This document shows, one piece after another, positions 56,188 through 64,000 of a stretch of DNA of 64,000 bases. The translations under genes and the position numbers were made by a program. Below the pieces are notes generated by a model. It saw nothing but the letters and a program-made list of their open reading frames with translations. It was not told where the DNA came from and ran no database searches. This DNA is from Nitrincola alkalisediminis (GTDB lineage: Bacteria > Pseudomonadota > Gammaproteobacteria > Pseudomonadales > Balneatricaceae), in the NCBI RefSeq assembly GCF_009821115.1, contig NZ_VYTY01000013.1, forward strand, positions 35,294 through 99,293, given 5' to 3'. Numbering within the stretch: position 1 is the first letter of the stretch; the number at the start of each line of letters is the position of its first letter.

Positions 56188-57036
56188 TTACTTCTCTGTT
56201 TCCGTCAGGCCTTTCACAAAAAGACGCTGCATAAATAAAATCACTAAAATGGGTGGGAGGGCGGCTAAGACCACCGTCGCCATGACGAGGTGCCACAAGG
56301 GTTCTGCATCGGCGCCTGTCACCATGCGTTGTATCCCCATTACAATGGTGTAGTACTCTGGATCGGTGGTGATTAGGAGTGGCCAGAGGTACTGGTTCCA
56401 GCCGTAAATAAACATGATGACAAACAAGGCAGCGATATTGGTGATCGATAGGGGTAGCAAAATATCTTTAAAAAACTTCAAAGGACCTGCGCCATCAACG
56501 CGTGCAGCTTCTAACATCTCTTCTGGAATCGTCATGAAAAACTGCCGAAACAAGAAAGTGGCCGTAGCCGATGCAATGAGTGGGATGGATAAACCTGCAA
56601 AACTATTGAGCATGCCTAGATCTGCAACCACCTGAAACGTCGGTACGATTCTAACTTCGACAGGTAGCATAAGGGTTAAGAAAATGACCCAAAAAAAGAA
56701 CATGCGAAATGGAAAACGAAAATACACAATTGCAAATGCAGACAGCAAGGAAACCAGCAGTTTGCCGATCGTGATGGTCATTGCCATTACGAAACTGTTC
56801 CAGAGCATCGTATGAAGAGGAGGCGTTCCTGCACGCGAGCGACCTTCAAATAAGACTTGTTTGTAGTTTTCAAGTCCTTGGGAGCCTGGCAATAAGGGGA
56901 GGGTGCCACTTAAAAATGTGCCTGCTTCATGTGTCGATGCGATCACCGCCAAGTAAACAGGAAACACCACCAGTGCAACCCCTAGGATAAGGATGCAATG
57001 TGTCATGAAGCGTGACCAAGAATTGTTTTCAACCAT
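56188..57036 (-). CDS. ugpE: UgpE-type ABC importer permease
   Basis: 282 residues, six TM segments, with the MalG/UgpE cytoplasmic coupling loop EAARVDGAGPLKFFKDILLP. It forms the membrane pore with UgpA. It starts 8 bp after ugpA ends and is followed after 3 bp by the ATPase gene. Confidence 0.92.
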   Translation of the reverse strand: MVENNSWSRFMTHCILILGVALVVFPVYLAVIASTHEAGTFLSGTLPLLPGSQGLENYKQVLFEGRSRAGTPPLHTMLWNSFVMAMTITIGKLLVSLLSAFAIVYFRFPFRMFFFWVIFLTLMLPVEVRIVPTFQVVADLGMLNSFAGLSIPLIASATATFLFRQFFMTIPEEMLEAARVDGAGPLKFFKDILLPLSITNIAALFVIMFIYGWNQYLWPLLITTDPEYYTIVMGIQRMVTGADAEPLWHLVMATVVLAALPPILVILFMQRLFVKGLTETEK

Positions 57037-57044
57037 AAGGATGC

Positions 57045-57929
57045 CTAGTAATTAACTTTACGTTCAATGTAACGAAATTGAATTACGGTCAACAGGACGA
57101 CGATGGCCATTAAAATGACGGACTGAGCTGCTGATGAGCCTAAATTCATGCCAATAAACCCGTCTCTAAACACCTTATAAACAAGAATATTGGTGGCTTG
57201 AGCAGGCCCACCTTCGGTTGTTGCATGGATAACACCAAAGGTATCGAACATGGCATACACGACGTTGACGACCAATAAAAAGAAGGTCACAGGGGACAGG
57301 AGCGGAAACACGATCGTCCAAAAGCGTTTGAAGGGTTTTGCACCATCAATGGCAGCCGCTTCAATTAACGATTGTGGAATGGATTGTAAGCCTGCTAAGA
57401 AAAACAAAAAATTGTACGAAATTTGTTTCCAAGCAGCGGCAATGATCACCAATAGCATTGCATGATTGCCGTTTGCACGGTGATTCCACTGATAGCCAAG
57501 CATGTCCAGTGCATAGGGTAAGATGCCAAGTGTGGGGTTAAAAATAAACCACCAGAGTATGCCTGCAATCGCAGGTGCCACCGCATAAGGCCAAACCAGA
57601 AAAGTCGTGTAAACATCACGGCTGCGGATAAGCCTATTGACTAATACGGCAAAAAGCAGAGCAACACTCATGGATAAAAGCGTGGTGCCTAGCGAAAAGG
57701 TAAGCGTAACTTTGAGGGCTTGAAGATACTGATCATCAGCAAACAGGCGAGTAAAGTTATCAAACCAGACAAATTCTGTTTTAAAGCCAAACACGTCTTG
57801 GCGAAGTAATGACTGGTAGAGAGCCTGAGAAGCAGGCCAGACAAAGAAGATGAGCGTTACAACCACTTGCGGTGCCAAGAGTAAATAGGGCAGATAGCGG
57901 TGATTAAACGTCATGCGTTTCGTTTGCAT
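57045..57929 (-). CDS. ugpA: UgpA-type ABC importer permease
   Basis: 294 residues, six TM segments, with the coupling loop [20 protein letters not shown]. The N-terminal [11 protein letters not shown] is the usual UgpA/MalF-type entry. It pairs with UgpE. It lies downstream of ugpB across a 69-bp gap that holds a terminator-like hairpin, so it is probably expressed less than the binding protein. Confidence 0.92.
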   Translation of the reverse strand: MQTKRMTFNHRYLPYLLLAPQVVVTLIFFVWPASQALYQSLLRQDVFGFKTEFVWFDNFTRLFADDQYLQALKVTLTFSLGTTLLSMSVALLFAVLVNRLIRSRDVYTTFLVWPYAVAPAIAGILWWFIFNPTLGILPYALDMLGYQWNHRANGNHAMLLVIIAAAWKQISYNFLFFLAGLQSIPQSLIEAAAIDGAKPFKRFWTIVFPLLSPVTFFLLVVNVVYAMFDTFGVIHATTEGGPAQATNILVYKVFRDGFIGMNLGSSAAQSVILMAIVVLLTVIQFRYIERKVNY

Positions 57930-57950
57930 CGTTGAGTGATCCTGGAGCTA

Positions 57951-57981
57951 AAAAAAGACCCCCGTGCGATGCAACGGGGGT
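57951..57981 (-). terminator. Partial terminator between ugpB and ugpA
   Basis: On the minus strand ACCCCCGT / ACGGGGGT form an 8-bp GC-rich stem with an 8-nt loop followed by C and six T. Its place between the binding protein and permease genes suggests attenuation that keeps binding protein in excess. Confidence 0.85.
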
Positions 57982-57998
57982 TGAATGAGAGTATTCAA

Positions 57999-59327
57999 TT
58001 AACGGTTAGCCGCTTCAAACTCACGCAGTAAGGCATTGCCGCGTCGTACAGCAGAGTCGGCCGCTGCTTGACCTGTTTTTTGACCAGTCATTACGGCTTC
58101 CATTTCTTCAGAGATGATGTCGCGGATTTGCACAAAATTACCGAAACGTAAACCCTTTGAGTTTTCAGTTGGTGCGTTCAATGTCATTTGCTTAATTGAG
58201 GTATCTGCACCTGGGTTGGCGTCATAATAGCCTTGAGACTGAGTGAGATCATAAGACGCCTGAGTGATAGGGAGGTAGCCCGTGCTTTGGTGCCAATCTG
58301 CCTGAATCTCTGCTTGTGAGAGGTACTCAAAGAAGGCGGCAACGGCAGCATAGTCTTTTTCAGCATGACCACGTAAAACCCATAGGGTTGCACCACCGAT
58401 AATGCTGTTTTGGGGAGCGCCCTCTACGTCATCGTAGTAGGGTTGAAAACCGAAACCGACATCAAACTTGGCATTAGCGAGTACACCTGAGCGGCTGGCC
58501 GATGAGCCAAAAAACATGGCACATTCACCTGAGTAGAACAAAGGCGCTGCATCAGGCCCAGGACCCGGGCCACCCCATTTAAATACACCTGCGTCCTGCC
58601 AGGTTTTTAAATTATCCCAGTGACGAGCGACCTGTGGATTATTGAAGGTGAGTTCTGTGTTAAACCCTTCAAAACCATTTGCCTGAGTGCCTAAAGGTAA
58701 ATTGTGCCAGGCACTGAAGTTTTCCAGCATGACCCAGCTTGGCCAAGAGGTCGTGAATCCGCAGTTACTTGCACCTGTCTCACGCAGTTTTTCTGATGCG
58801 CTGACCATCTCTGCCCAAGTGCTGGGAGGGTTATCACTATCCAATCCCGCTTTGGTAAAGGCATCTTTGTTGTAATACATGATGGGGGTGGAAGAGTTGA
58901 ACGGGAAAGAGAGCATGTTGCCATTTGGGTCTGTGTAGTAACCCACGACGCTTGGAAGGTAGGCGTCTTTATCAAATGTTTTATCGTGATCGGCCATCAA
59001 CTGGTAAATCGGATAAATTGCGCCGTCTGCTGCCATCATGGTGCCCGTACCCACTTCGAATACCTGAACGATATGTGGATGTTGGCGTGCACGGAAGGCC
59101 GCAATTGCACCTGTCATGGTTTCAGTGTAAGTGCCACGAAAGCTCGGAATCACTTCGAACTCATCTTGGCTGGCATTAAAGTCTTTAGCAACTTGTTCAA
59201 GTTTTTCGCCAAGCTCTCCGCCCATGGCATGCCACCAGTTGACTGACGTTTTTGCTTGAGCGGTACCGGCAGCCAAAGACACACTGAGCATGAGTGTGCT
59301 GAGCGCAAAGGTTTTGAATGAACGCAT
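57999..59327 (-). CDS. ugpB: UgpB-type periplasmic binding protein
   Basis: 442 residues, close to E. coli UgpB (438). Signal peptide 1-25 ending AQA. The mature start KTSVNWWHAMGGELGEKLEQ and internal PSFRGTYTETMTGAIAAFRA are strongly UgpB-like. It binds sn-glycerol-3-phosphate or glycerophosphodiesters in the periplasm. GGAG 7 nt upstream supports the start. First gene of the operon. No Pho box was recognised in the 160 bp upstream. Confidence 0.93.
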   Translation of the reverse strand: MRSFKTFALSTLMLSVSLAAGTAQAKTSVNWWHAMGGELGEKLEQVAKDFNASQDEFEVIPSFRGTYTETMTGAIAAFRARQHPHIVQVFEVGTGTMMAADGAIYPIYQLMADHDKTFDKDAYLPSVVGYYTDPNGNMLSFPFNSSTPIMYYNKDAFTKAGLDSDNPPSTWAEMVSASEKLRETGASNCGFTTSWPSWVMLENFSAWHNLPLGTQANGFEGFNTELTFNNPQVARHWDNLKTWQDAGVFKWGGPGPGPDAAPLFYSGECAMFFGSSASRSGVLANAKFDVGFGFQPYYDDVEGAPQNSIIGGATLWVLRGHAEKDYAAVAAFFEYLSQAEIQADWHQSTGYLPITQASYDLTQSQGYYDANPGADTSIKQMTLNAPTENSKGLRFGNFVQIRDIISEEMEAVMTGQKTGQAAADSAVRRGNALLREFEAANR

Positions 59328-59488
59328 GTTTCTCTCCTGACGTGCACTGGTTGTCTGGGGGATCTTGTTATGATTGAGCCCAGTTTTTAAAGTGATTTAA
59401 AGTCAGGAGACATTAGTGATTGAATGTTAAAGGTTTGTTTCAGTTGCGTGATGGTTTTGTGAAGTGATTAACGTTCTTGTGTCAAATG

Positions 59489-59531
59489 AAAAAAATCATT
59501 CGTTCAATCGTAGAAGGTTTGAACGAATGAT
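59489..59531 (-). terminator. Intrinsic terminator of the second chemoreceptor
   Basis: A perfect 13-bp inverted repeat (ATCATTCGTTCAA / TTGAACGAATGAT) with an 11-nt loop, followed on the minus strand by a run of seven T. It lies 70 bp beyond the chemoreceptor stop and insulates ugpB from it. The remaining gap 59328-59488 holds the ugp promoter region without a motif I can name. Confidence 0.82.
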
Positions 59532-59601
59532 CAATATCCTTTGCAACATCCCTGTAAGCTATCTCCTTTATGCACTTGGCTGTGAGAAGGGTGTCAAAAA
59601 C

Positions 59602-61227
59602 TTACAGTTTGAAGCGATGTATTTCCGATTTTAAATCGTTGGCAAGGTGTGATAGGTCTTCACTGGCCTTAACGATTTGCTCTGAAAGGACCATCGAAGA
59701 CTCGGCAGTCAAGGTAATACGTCCAAAGTTTTCATTGATCGTTTCGGCAACTGCTGATTGCTCTTCAGTCGCACTGGCAATACGAATATTCATATCACTA
59801 ATTGAGGCAACGGATTCACGTATTTTTCGGATGGATTCACGAGCATGTTTAGCTTGTTCCACAGAGACGGTGGTTTGATTTAAGCCCTCTTGCATGACGG
59901 TAACGGCTCTTGCGGTTTGTTGCTGTGATTTGTTGATCAGGTTTTGTATGTTGATGGTTGAGTCCTTTGTTCGGCTCGCCAGTGAGCGGACTTCATCTGC
60001 GACCACGGCAAATCCACGCCCTTGATCACCCGCTCGCGCAGCTTCAATGGCCGCATTTAAAGCAAGTAAGTTGGTTTGCTCCGCAATGTCGGCAATAATT
60101 TTAACAACGCTGCCAATCTGTTTGCTGTCTTGTTCAAGTTCTTGAATAACAACTGAGGCCTCAGCAACATGGCTCGAGAGTTGAGTGATGGAACTGACTG
60201 ATTTTGCAACTTCTTGATCGCCAATTTCAGTTTCCAAGTTGGCATTTTTTGCGAGATCCGCTGCGTCTTGTGTTAAACGGGCAACATCCTGAACCGCATG
60301 TGACATCTGACTAATTGCAGAGGCACCTTTGTAGGTTTCATCTTTTTGAGCTTCAATTTTTCGTTCATTCTCGTTCGACAGTTGTGATAATTCGGCAGAT
60401 GAACTGGCCACACGATTCGCCATTTTGGTCATTTGGCGGATGACTCTGGAAAGATCTTCAGCCATTTTGTCAATTGAACCCATAATGCTTTCTGCATTCG
60501 TTGAGTGGGTGCGTATAGATAGATCACCCTGAGCAAACTTTTGAATAATTTCAGAGGCGCTTTCTGCCGTACCACCAATCAAAAGCTTAAGCTTTCGCAG
60601 AGTTCGGTAGGCGATGAAAATACCCACCGCAATCGCGATAGCCGTTATGGACAACATCATGGTCAGAAAACCACCTGTTTCATTACGGACAAAAGCAACC
60701 TCGGCTTGTATTTTTGCTTCTTGAAAGTCAATAAATGCATTGATGGCGGCAAGCCAATCGCTGTAAGCACTGGCTGTCTCATCCATGAGGAAGGATTGAG
60801 CTGAAAAATGACTGTCATTGAGAATATCGAGCGTTTCTTCTGTCAAGCTGAGTGTTCGGCGTTCAATGTCTTTAATAATTTTTAGTAATCGCTCTTCTTC
60901 TGCTGTAACATTTTGTTTATCAAGAAATAATGCGTCAAGCTGGCGGGCGGAGTCTTGATAAAAAGCATCTAAACGCGTTATGTCGTTTAAATGTTTTTGG
61001 CGTTCGTCGGCATCAAAAACAAGAACAGCATCGCGTAATGAAATTGCTCGATCATGTACACTGCCACGAAAGTTAATCGCGTAGCGTTGTTTGCGGCTAT
61101 CATAGTCATTCACATTAGAAAGCACTTGATCGACACGTGTGACTTTTACGACTCCAAAAATGGATAGTGTTAACATAAATAGCATTAACAGAGTGAAACC
61201 AATAAAGACGCGTTGGACAATGCTCAT
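59602..61227 (-). CDS. Methyl-accepting chemotaxis protein
   Basis: 541 residues. TM1 about 8-28, a periplasmic four-helix-bundle type sensor about 30-190, TM2 about 193-212, HAMP about 213-265 and a signalling hairpin with [20 protein letters not shown]. It ends HRFKL and has no xWxxF pentapeptide, so unlike the receptor at 6.8 kb it lacks the CheR tether. AAGGA sits 5 nt upstream of ATG. A near-consensus FNR box overlaps its likely promoter. Confidence 0.94.
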   Translation of the reverse strand: MSIVQRVFIGFTLLMLFMLTLSIFGVVKVTRVDQVLSNVNDYDSRKQRYAINFRGSVHDRAISLRDAVLVFDADERQKHLNDITRLDAFYQDSARQLDALFLDKQNVTAEEERLLKIIKDIERRTLSLTEETLDILNDSHFSAQSFLMDETASAYSDWLAAINAFIDFQEAKIQAEVAFVRNETGGFLTMMLSITAIAIAVGIFIAYRTLRKLKLLIGGTAESASEIIQKFAQGDLSIRTHSTNAESIMGSIDKMAEDLSRVIRQMTKMANRVASSSAELSQLSNENERKIEAQKDETYKGASAISQMSHAVQDVARLTQDAADLAKNANLETEIGDQEVAKSVSSITQLSSHVAEASVVIQELEQDSKQIGSVVKIIADIAEQTNLLALNAAIEAARAGDQGRGFAVVADEVRSLASRTKDSTINIQNLINKSQQQTARAVTVMQEGLNQTTVSVEQAKHARESIRKIRESVASISDMNIRIASATEEQSAVAETINENFGRITLTAESSMVLSEQIVKASEDLSHLANDLKSEIHRFKL

Positions 61228-61374
61228 TTTAATCCTTAATGCATCAGAAAGAGGAGTGCTAGGAGGTGTGTTTGATTGCGGCTATTCATTTAAAATGAAG
61301 CGCAGATTTTCCGAATTATTGCAGTTTTTTGACAGGATTACATTGCTTCTTTAGTACGGGATTTATAAAAAATA

Positions 61375-61388
61375 TTGACTTAAATCAA
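61375..61388. promoter_or_regulatory. FNR/ANR-like box upstream of the second chemoreceptor
   Basis: TTGACTTAAATCAA matches TTGAT-N4-ATCAA at 9 of 10 positions. On the minus strand it is followed by a TATAAA about 15 bp beyond TTGATT, so it would overlap the -35 of a chemoreceptor promoter. Confidence 0.4.
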
Positions 61389-61443
61389 TGATAAGCCAGA
61401 ATTTTAATCTGGATGCATTTAAGTGCTTCAATCGATTTCGACG

Positions 61444-62721
61444 CTAGACCACCCAAGGAATGTCTTCCCAGCGTGTGGTATAGCTGGGGGATAGTTTTTG
61501 GCGCTTCATTGACCAATCTTTACGCATTCCTTGGCTTGCAATATACAAGCGTCCTGCTGAGCTGTGGTTAACTTGATCGAGCAGTTTCATTAGCGTTTGG
61601 GAGTTGGCATGCGGGGTTGCTGGGTCGAATAAACTAGGTTGATAGATGCCGGGCTCATAGAAGTCAGAGAGCATCACGCCTGCTTTCATGAAGCGGTGGC
61701 CGTCTTGCCATATTTGCTGTAACAGAGCATGCGATGCTTTGATTAGCTCACGGGTATCATCGGTGGGAATAGTCATTTCAAGACTGCGTGATGGTGCGTA
61801 GCGAGGTTCCGATGGATTGAAAGGGTTGGTGCGCATAAATACAGTAATCATTTTGGCATAACGCTGTTCTTTACGCAGTTTTTCAGCGGCCCGTGCTGTG
61901 TAGTCTGAAATTGCTTCTCTCATGGCAGCGAATTTATGAATACGCTGGCTAAATGAACGGCTGAAAACAATTTGTTGTTTAGTTGGCGTAATGCTTTCTA
62001 AAGGCAAACATGACTCGCCGTTGAGTTCTCGAACAATGCGTTCCACAACCACTGAATAGTGTTTTCGAATATAGTGCAGGTTGGCATTTGCAAGATCTAA
62101 GGCTGTGTGAATACCTTCATTTTCCATACGTTGGGTCAGCTTTCGACCAATGCCCCATACCTCGCCAACAGGCACTAAGGCCAAGAGTTTTTGCTGCCTT
62201 TCTCGGGTGGTCAGATCCACGACGCCTTGTGTTTTGGTGTAGTGCTTGGCGGCATGATTGGCAAGCTTAGCCAGTGTTTTGGTTGGAGCGATGCCGACAC
62301 AGACGATGATTTTTGTCCACTGTTGGAGCGTTTGCCTTAGTGTTAAGCCAAAGTCGAAGAGAGAAGTTAGATTGTCGATGCCCGTGAGGTCGAGGAAGGC
62401 TTCATCAATTGAATAGACTTCGACCTGTGGTGCGAGTGTTTCCAATGCCGACATGACACGCGAAGATAGGTCTGCGTAGAGGGCATAGTTGCTCGAAAAC
62501 GTAGCAACTTGGTAGCGGTTGACGAGGTCTTTGATTTGATAAAAGGGCACGCCCATTTTAATGCCAAGCTGTTTCGCTTCTTTTGAGCGTGCGACCACGC
62601 ACCCGTCATTATTGGAGAGGACGATTAAGGGTTTGTTTTTTAGGTCGGGTCGAAAGAGTGTTTCGCAGCTGGCAAAGAAGTTGTTGCAGTCCACCAGCGC
62701 AAAGATAGGTTTTCTAGGCAT
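61444..62721 (-). CDS. umuC: Translesion DNA polymerase V catalytic subunit
   Basis: 425 residues, the usual UmuC length. Y-family polymerase with first catalytic Asp in FALVDCNNFFASCE, the SNNDGCVVARS finger motif and the second carboxylate pair in VYSIDEAFLDL, then little-finger domain and C-terminal tail. It copies past DNA lesions with low fidelity after activation by UmuD'. It starts 6 bp after umuD and shares its SOS promoter. Confidence 0.96.
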   Translation of the reverse strand: MPRKPIFALVDCNNFFASCETLFRPDLKNKPLIVLSNNDGCVVARSKEAKQLGIKMGVPFYQIKDLVNRYQVATFSSNYALYADLSSRVMSALETLAPQVEVYSIDEAFLDLTGIDNLTSLFDFGLTLRQTLQQWTKIIVCVGIAPTKTLAKLANHAAKHYTKTQGVVDLTTRERQQKLLALVPVGEVWGIGRKLTQRMENEGIHTALDLANANLHYIRKHYSVVVERIVRELNGESCLPLESITPTKQQIVFSRSFSQRIHKFAAMREAISDYTARAAEKLRKEQRYAKMITVFMRTNPFNPSEPRYAPSRSLEMTIPTDDTRELIKASHALLQQIWQDGHRFMKAGVMLSDFYEPGIYQPSLFDPATPHANSQTLMKLLDQVNHSSAGRLYIASQGMRKDWSMKRQKLSPSYTTRWEDIPWVV

Positions 62722-62727
62722 CTGGCT

Positions 62728-63222
62728 TCATTTATCTGTGTGTAAAGGGTGTGTTTTGAGGGGCTGTTTCTTGTGTGGGTTGGCGCTTGCTCGGGTGATT
62801 TTTCGAATGATGTTGGTCACGACGCCAAAGATTTCAAATTGATGTGATTCGTTGATTTCAATAGGTGGGTAGGCGGGGTTGCAGGGTACGAGTCTGGGCT
62901 TTGGGTGTTGTTCGAATTGTTTGACGGTCATTTCTCCATCAAGTGAAGCGACGATGATGTCTTGGTGTCTGACGTCGAGAGAACAGTCAACGATGAGGAT
63001 GTCCATGGCGTAAATGCCTGCATCGATCATTGAGTCACCTTGTACGCGAACAAAAAAAGTGGCGCTAGGGTGTTGTACACAGAGTTGGTTGAGGTCGAGC
63101 ATGTGTTCTACGTAGCCTTGTGCAGGAGAGGGAAATCCTGCGGATACGCGTTCTAAAAAGAGCGGTATTTTTAGCTGGTGCGTGTGTTGTTCTGGATGTG
63201 GGGTTAAGGGGGGGATGTTCAT
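62728..63222 (-). CDS. umuD: UmuD, self-cleaving S24 peptidase subunit of polymerase V
   Basis: 164 residues from ATG 63222, with GGAG 8 nt upstream; the frame extends to 63330 but crosses the SOS box, so the shorter start is right. The autocleavage site is Ala-Gly in RVSAGFPSPAQ (about 27-28). Catalytic Ser is in VQGDSMIDAG and Lys in MTVKQF. RecA-filament-stimulated cleavage gives UmuD', which activates UmuC. The C-terminal tail is unusually rich in Lys, His and Pro (about the last 20 residues). Confidence 0.96.
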   Translation of the reverse strand: MNIPPLTPHPEQHTHQLKIPLFLERVSAGFPSPAQGYVEHMLDLNQLCVQHPSATFFVRVQGDSMIDAGIYAMDILIVDCSLDVRHQDIIVASLDGEMTVKQFEQHPKPRLVPCNPAYPPIEINESHQFEIFGVVTNIIRKITRASANPHKKQPLKTHPLHTDK

Positions 63223-63236
63223 AGCCCTGTCTCCTA

Positions 63237-63256
63237 TACTGTTTATATGTACAGTA
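63237..63256. promoter_or_regulatory. LexA (SOS) operator of umuDC
   Basis: TACTGTTTATATGTACAGTA matches the gammaproteobacterial LexA box CTG-N10-CAG with the flanking TA on both sides. It ends 14 bp upstream of the umuD start, so the operon should be induced by DNA damage. Confidence 0.95.
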
Positions 63257-63281
63257 TTATGGATTGTGGGGCCGTTGACAA
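63254..63281 (-). promoter_or_regulatory. Promoter of umuDC
   Basis: On the minus strand TTGTCA (63276-63281), a 16-bp spacer and TAATAC (63254-63259). The -10 touches the LexA box, consistent with repression by occlusion. Confidence 0.6.
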
Positions 63282-63485
63282 GGGGATTTTTACGGTTAAT
63301 AAATAAGTTGAGCTGGCGATAGTTATGCACAGTAGCTGTGAATAAGTGTGTGGGTTTGAGGTGTATTTGTGCTTAGGTCATATGTGGGGCGCGGGTTTGG
63401 TGGGGGTGGTTGTTCTTTGAGCAGGTGGATGGTTTGATGGGCTTTGTTATTGTGTAGGTATTTTCGTTATGGGTAGCGTGTTTTT

Positions 63486-63578
63486 TATTAAACTGGTGGC
63501 AGTTCAGATCTGAGCATGTCATCGGAAAGCCGGATGGTGGCTGGTCGCTAACCGATAGGAACTGCCGCTGGGTTAATA
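63486..63578 (+). repeat. Dispersed 93-bp hairpin element, copy C
   Basis: Same length and layout as copy B. Terminal inverted repeats are TATTAAACTGGTGGCAGTTC and the complement of GAACTGCCGCTGGGTTAATA. An inner stem ATCGG / CCGAT is present in this copy. It lies in the 604-bp gap between umuD and the Rpn-family gene, which otherwise holds the SOS promoter, a G/T-rich stretch (63290-63480) and the 106-bp hairpin element. Confidence 0.8.
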
Positions 63579-63598
63579 TAGGCACTGTATTCATTATA

Positions 63599-63704
63599 GG
63601 CATTCTACCCACCCCTTCCAGAGAGCTGCCGTGAATACGTCCGTGTAGGCTTGAATGCCGCATCCATGCGGCATGCACTCTCTGAAAGTGATGGGTAGAG
63701 TGCC
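63599..63704. repeat. 106-bp long inverted repeat with inner hairpin
   Basis: 27-nt arms (63599-63625 and 63678-63704) pair with five mismatches: GGCATTCTACCCA against TGGGTAGAGTGCC at the outside and CAGAGAG against CTCTCTG at the inside. The centre has a perfect hairpin ATGCCGCAT-CC-ATGCGGCAT (63655-63674). A motif GTGAATACGTCC...GTAGGCT lies between; I recall similar intergenic repeats in other gammaproteobacteria, but this needs a search. It is not coding. Confidence 0.8.
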
Positions 63705-63826
63705 TTTGAGAGTGTTGTGGTGTACTTGGCTTTTTAAAAGCATTAAAGTTTAGGTAGTAAGTTCAGCCATTGAATTGGGTCTGCTGCCTTTAAAGGATAA
63801 ACAATATAAAGATCAGGATGATCATC

Positions 63827-64000
63827 ATGCAAAATTTCGATTTGTTAGACCCCCGTAATGACTATGTGTTTAAACGCATCTTTGCTGAAGCGCCAGATTT
63901 GTTGGTGCATTTGATCAATGATGTGCGGCCAGATTTGCCGTGCATTACGTCGGTAGAAGTTTTAAATCCCAGTATTAATCCAGCTGAGTTGACGGGCAAG
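63827..64000 (+). CDS. Rpn-family / PD-(D/E)XK nuclease-type protein, N-terminal part (cut by window edge)
   Basis: 58 residues are visible, open to the window end. The start MQNFDLLDPRNDYVFKRIFAE matches the N-terminus of Rpn recombination-promoting nucleases / PD-(D/E)XK family transposase-like proteins (PxNDxxFKxIF). These proteins promote RecA-independent DNA exchange in family members studied. AGGA 8 nt upstream supports ATG 63827. It sits next to two structured repeats, in keeping with a mobile neighbourhood. The active-site part lies outside the window. Confidence 0.82.
   Translation, partial: MQNFDLLDPRNDYVFKRIFAEAPDLLVHLINDVRPDLPCITSVEVLNPSINPAELTGK

Noticed and set aside
63373..63678. 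Minus-strand open frame of about 100 codons
   Set aside because: It runs through both structured repeats (copy C and the 106-bp element). Its sequence is the translation of hairpins, with no ribosome site or family resemblance.

Overview
The window reads as chromosome of a free-living Gram-negative bacterium, most likely a marine-type gammaproteobacterium. The evidence is lipoproteins with lipoboxes, RND and TolC-type envelope machinery, an enterobacterial-type SOS box in front of umuDC, two FNR/ANR-like palindromes and many chemotaxis and c-di-GMP proteins. The genus cannot be fixed from the sequence; an Oceanospirillales-like lineage is a guess. Base composition is near balanced, with clearly AT-richer patches at 14.4-16.1 kb and inside the giant adhesin gene. 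No rRNA, tRNA or CRISPR array was seen.

Layout. 0-4.6 kb: the 3' end of nadC and a two-gene RND efflux pump. 4.6-6.6 kb (minus): the biotin ECF importer bioM-bioN-bioY. 6.8-11.4 kb: a poly-HAMP chemoreceptor, serine acetyltransferase and O-acetylhomoserine sulfhydrylase (metY). 11.9-14.3 kb: a secreted PHP-type metallohydrolase behind an FNR-like site. 14.4-16.1 kb: an AT-rich island with two unknown genes (one a lipoprotein) bracketed by copies of a dispersed repeat. 16.2-21.2 kb: a PhyH-type oxygenase, ferredoxin fdxA, and a LysR regulator divergent from malate synthase G (glcB). 21.2-40.6 kb: a surface-attachment locus made of a hybrid-sensor two-component pair, an 11.8-kb adhesin gene, and its type I secretion system (TolC-like, ABC exporter, HlyD-like). 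40.6-42.7 kb: a SulP transporter with a long leader and a DUF2798 protein. 42.7-55.0 kb: a signalling cluster with a lipoprotein/EAL pair, a triple-domain diguanylate cyclase, two small membrane proteins, and an operon of a REC-GGDEF-EAL protein, a binding protein and a Cache histidine kinase. 55.1-59.3 kb (minus): the glycerol-3-phosphate type importer ugpBAEC. 59.6-61.2 kb: a second chemoreceptor. 61.4-63.3 kb: SOS-controlled umuDC. 63.5-64 kb: two structured repeats and the start of an Rpn-family nuclease gene.

How it fits together. About 30 kb in the middle looks devoted to the decision to attach. A periplasmic-ligand sensor kinase and OmpR-type regulator sit directly upstream of the adhesin, with an 11-bp phased direct repeat in the gap that could be its operator. 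The adhesin is followed by its own exporter. A downstream cluster makes and degrades c-di-GMP in response to periplasmic ligands. The most unusual items are the 93-bp dispersed hairpin element (two full copies and one diverged copy) with its two-gene AT-rich cassette, the modular adhesin, and the binding-protein/kinase/phosphodiesterase operon that has no transporter genes.
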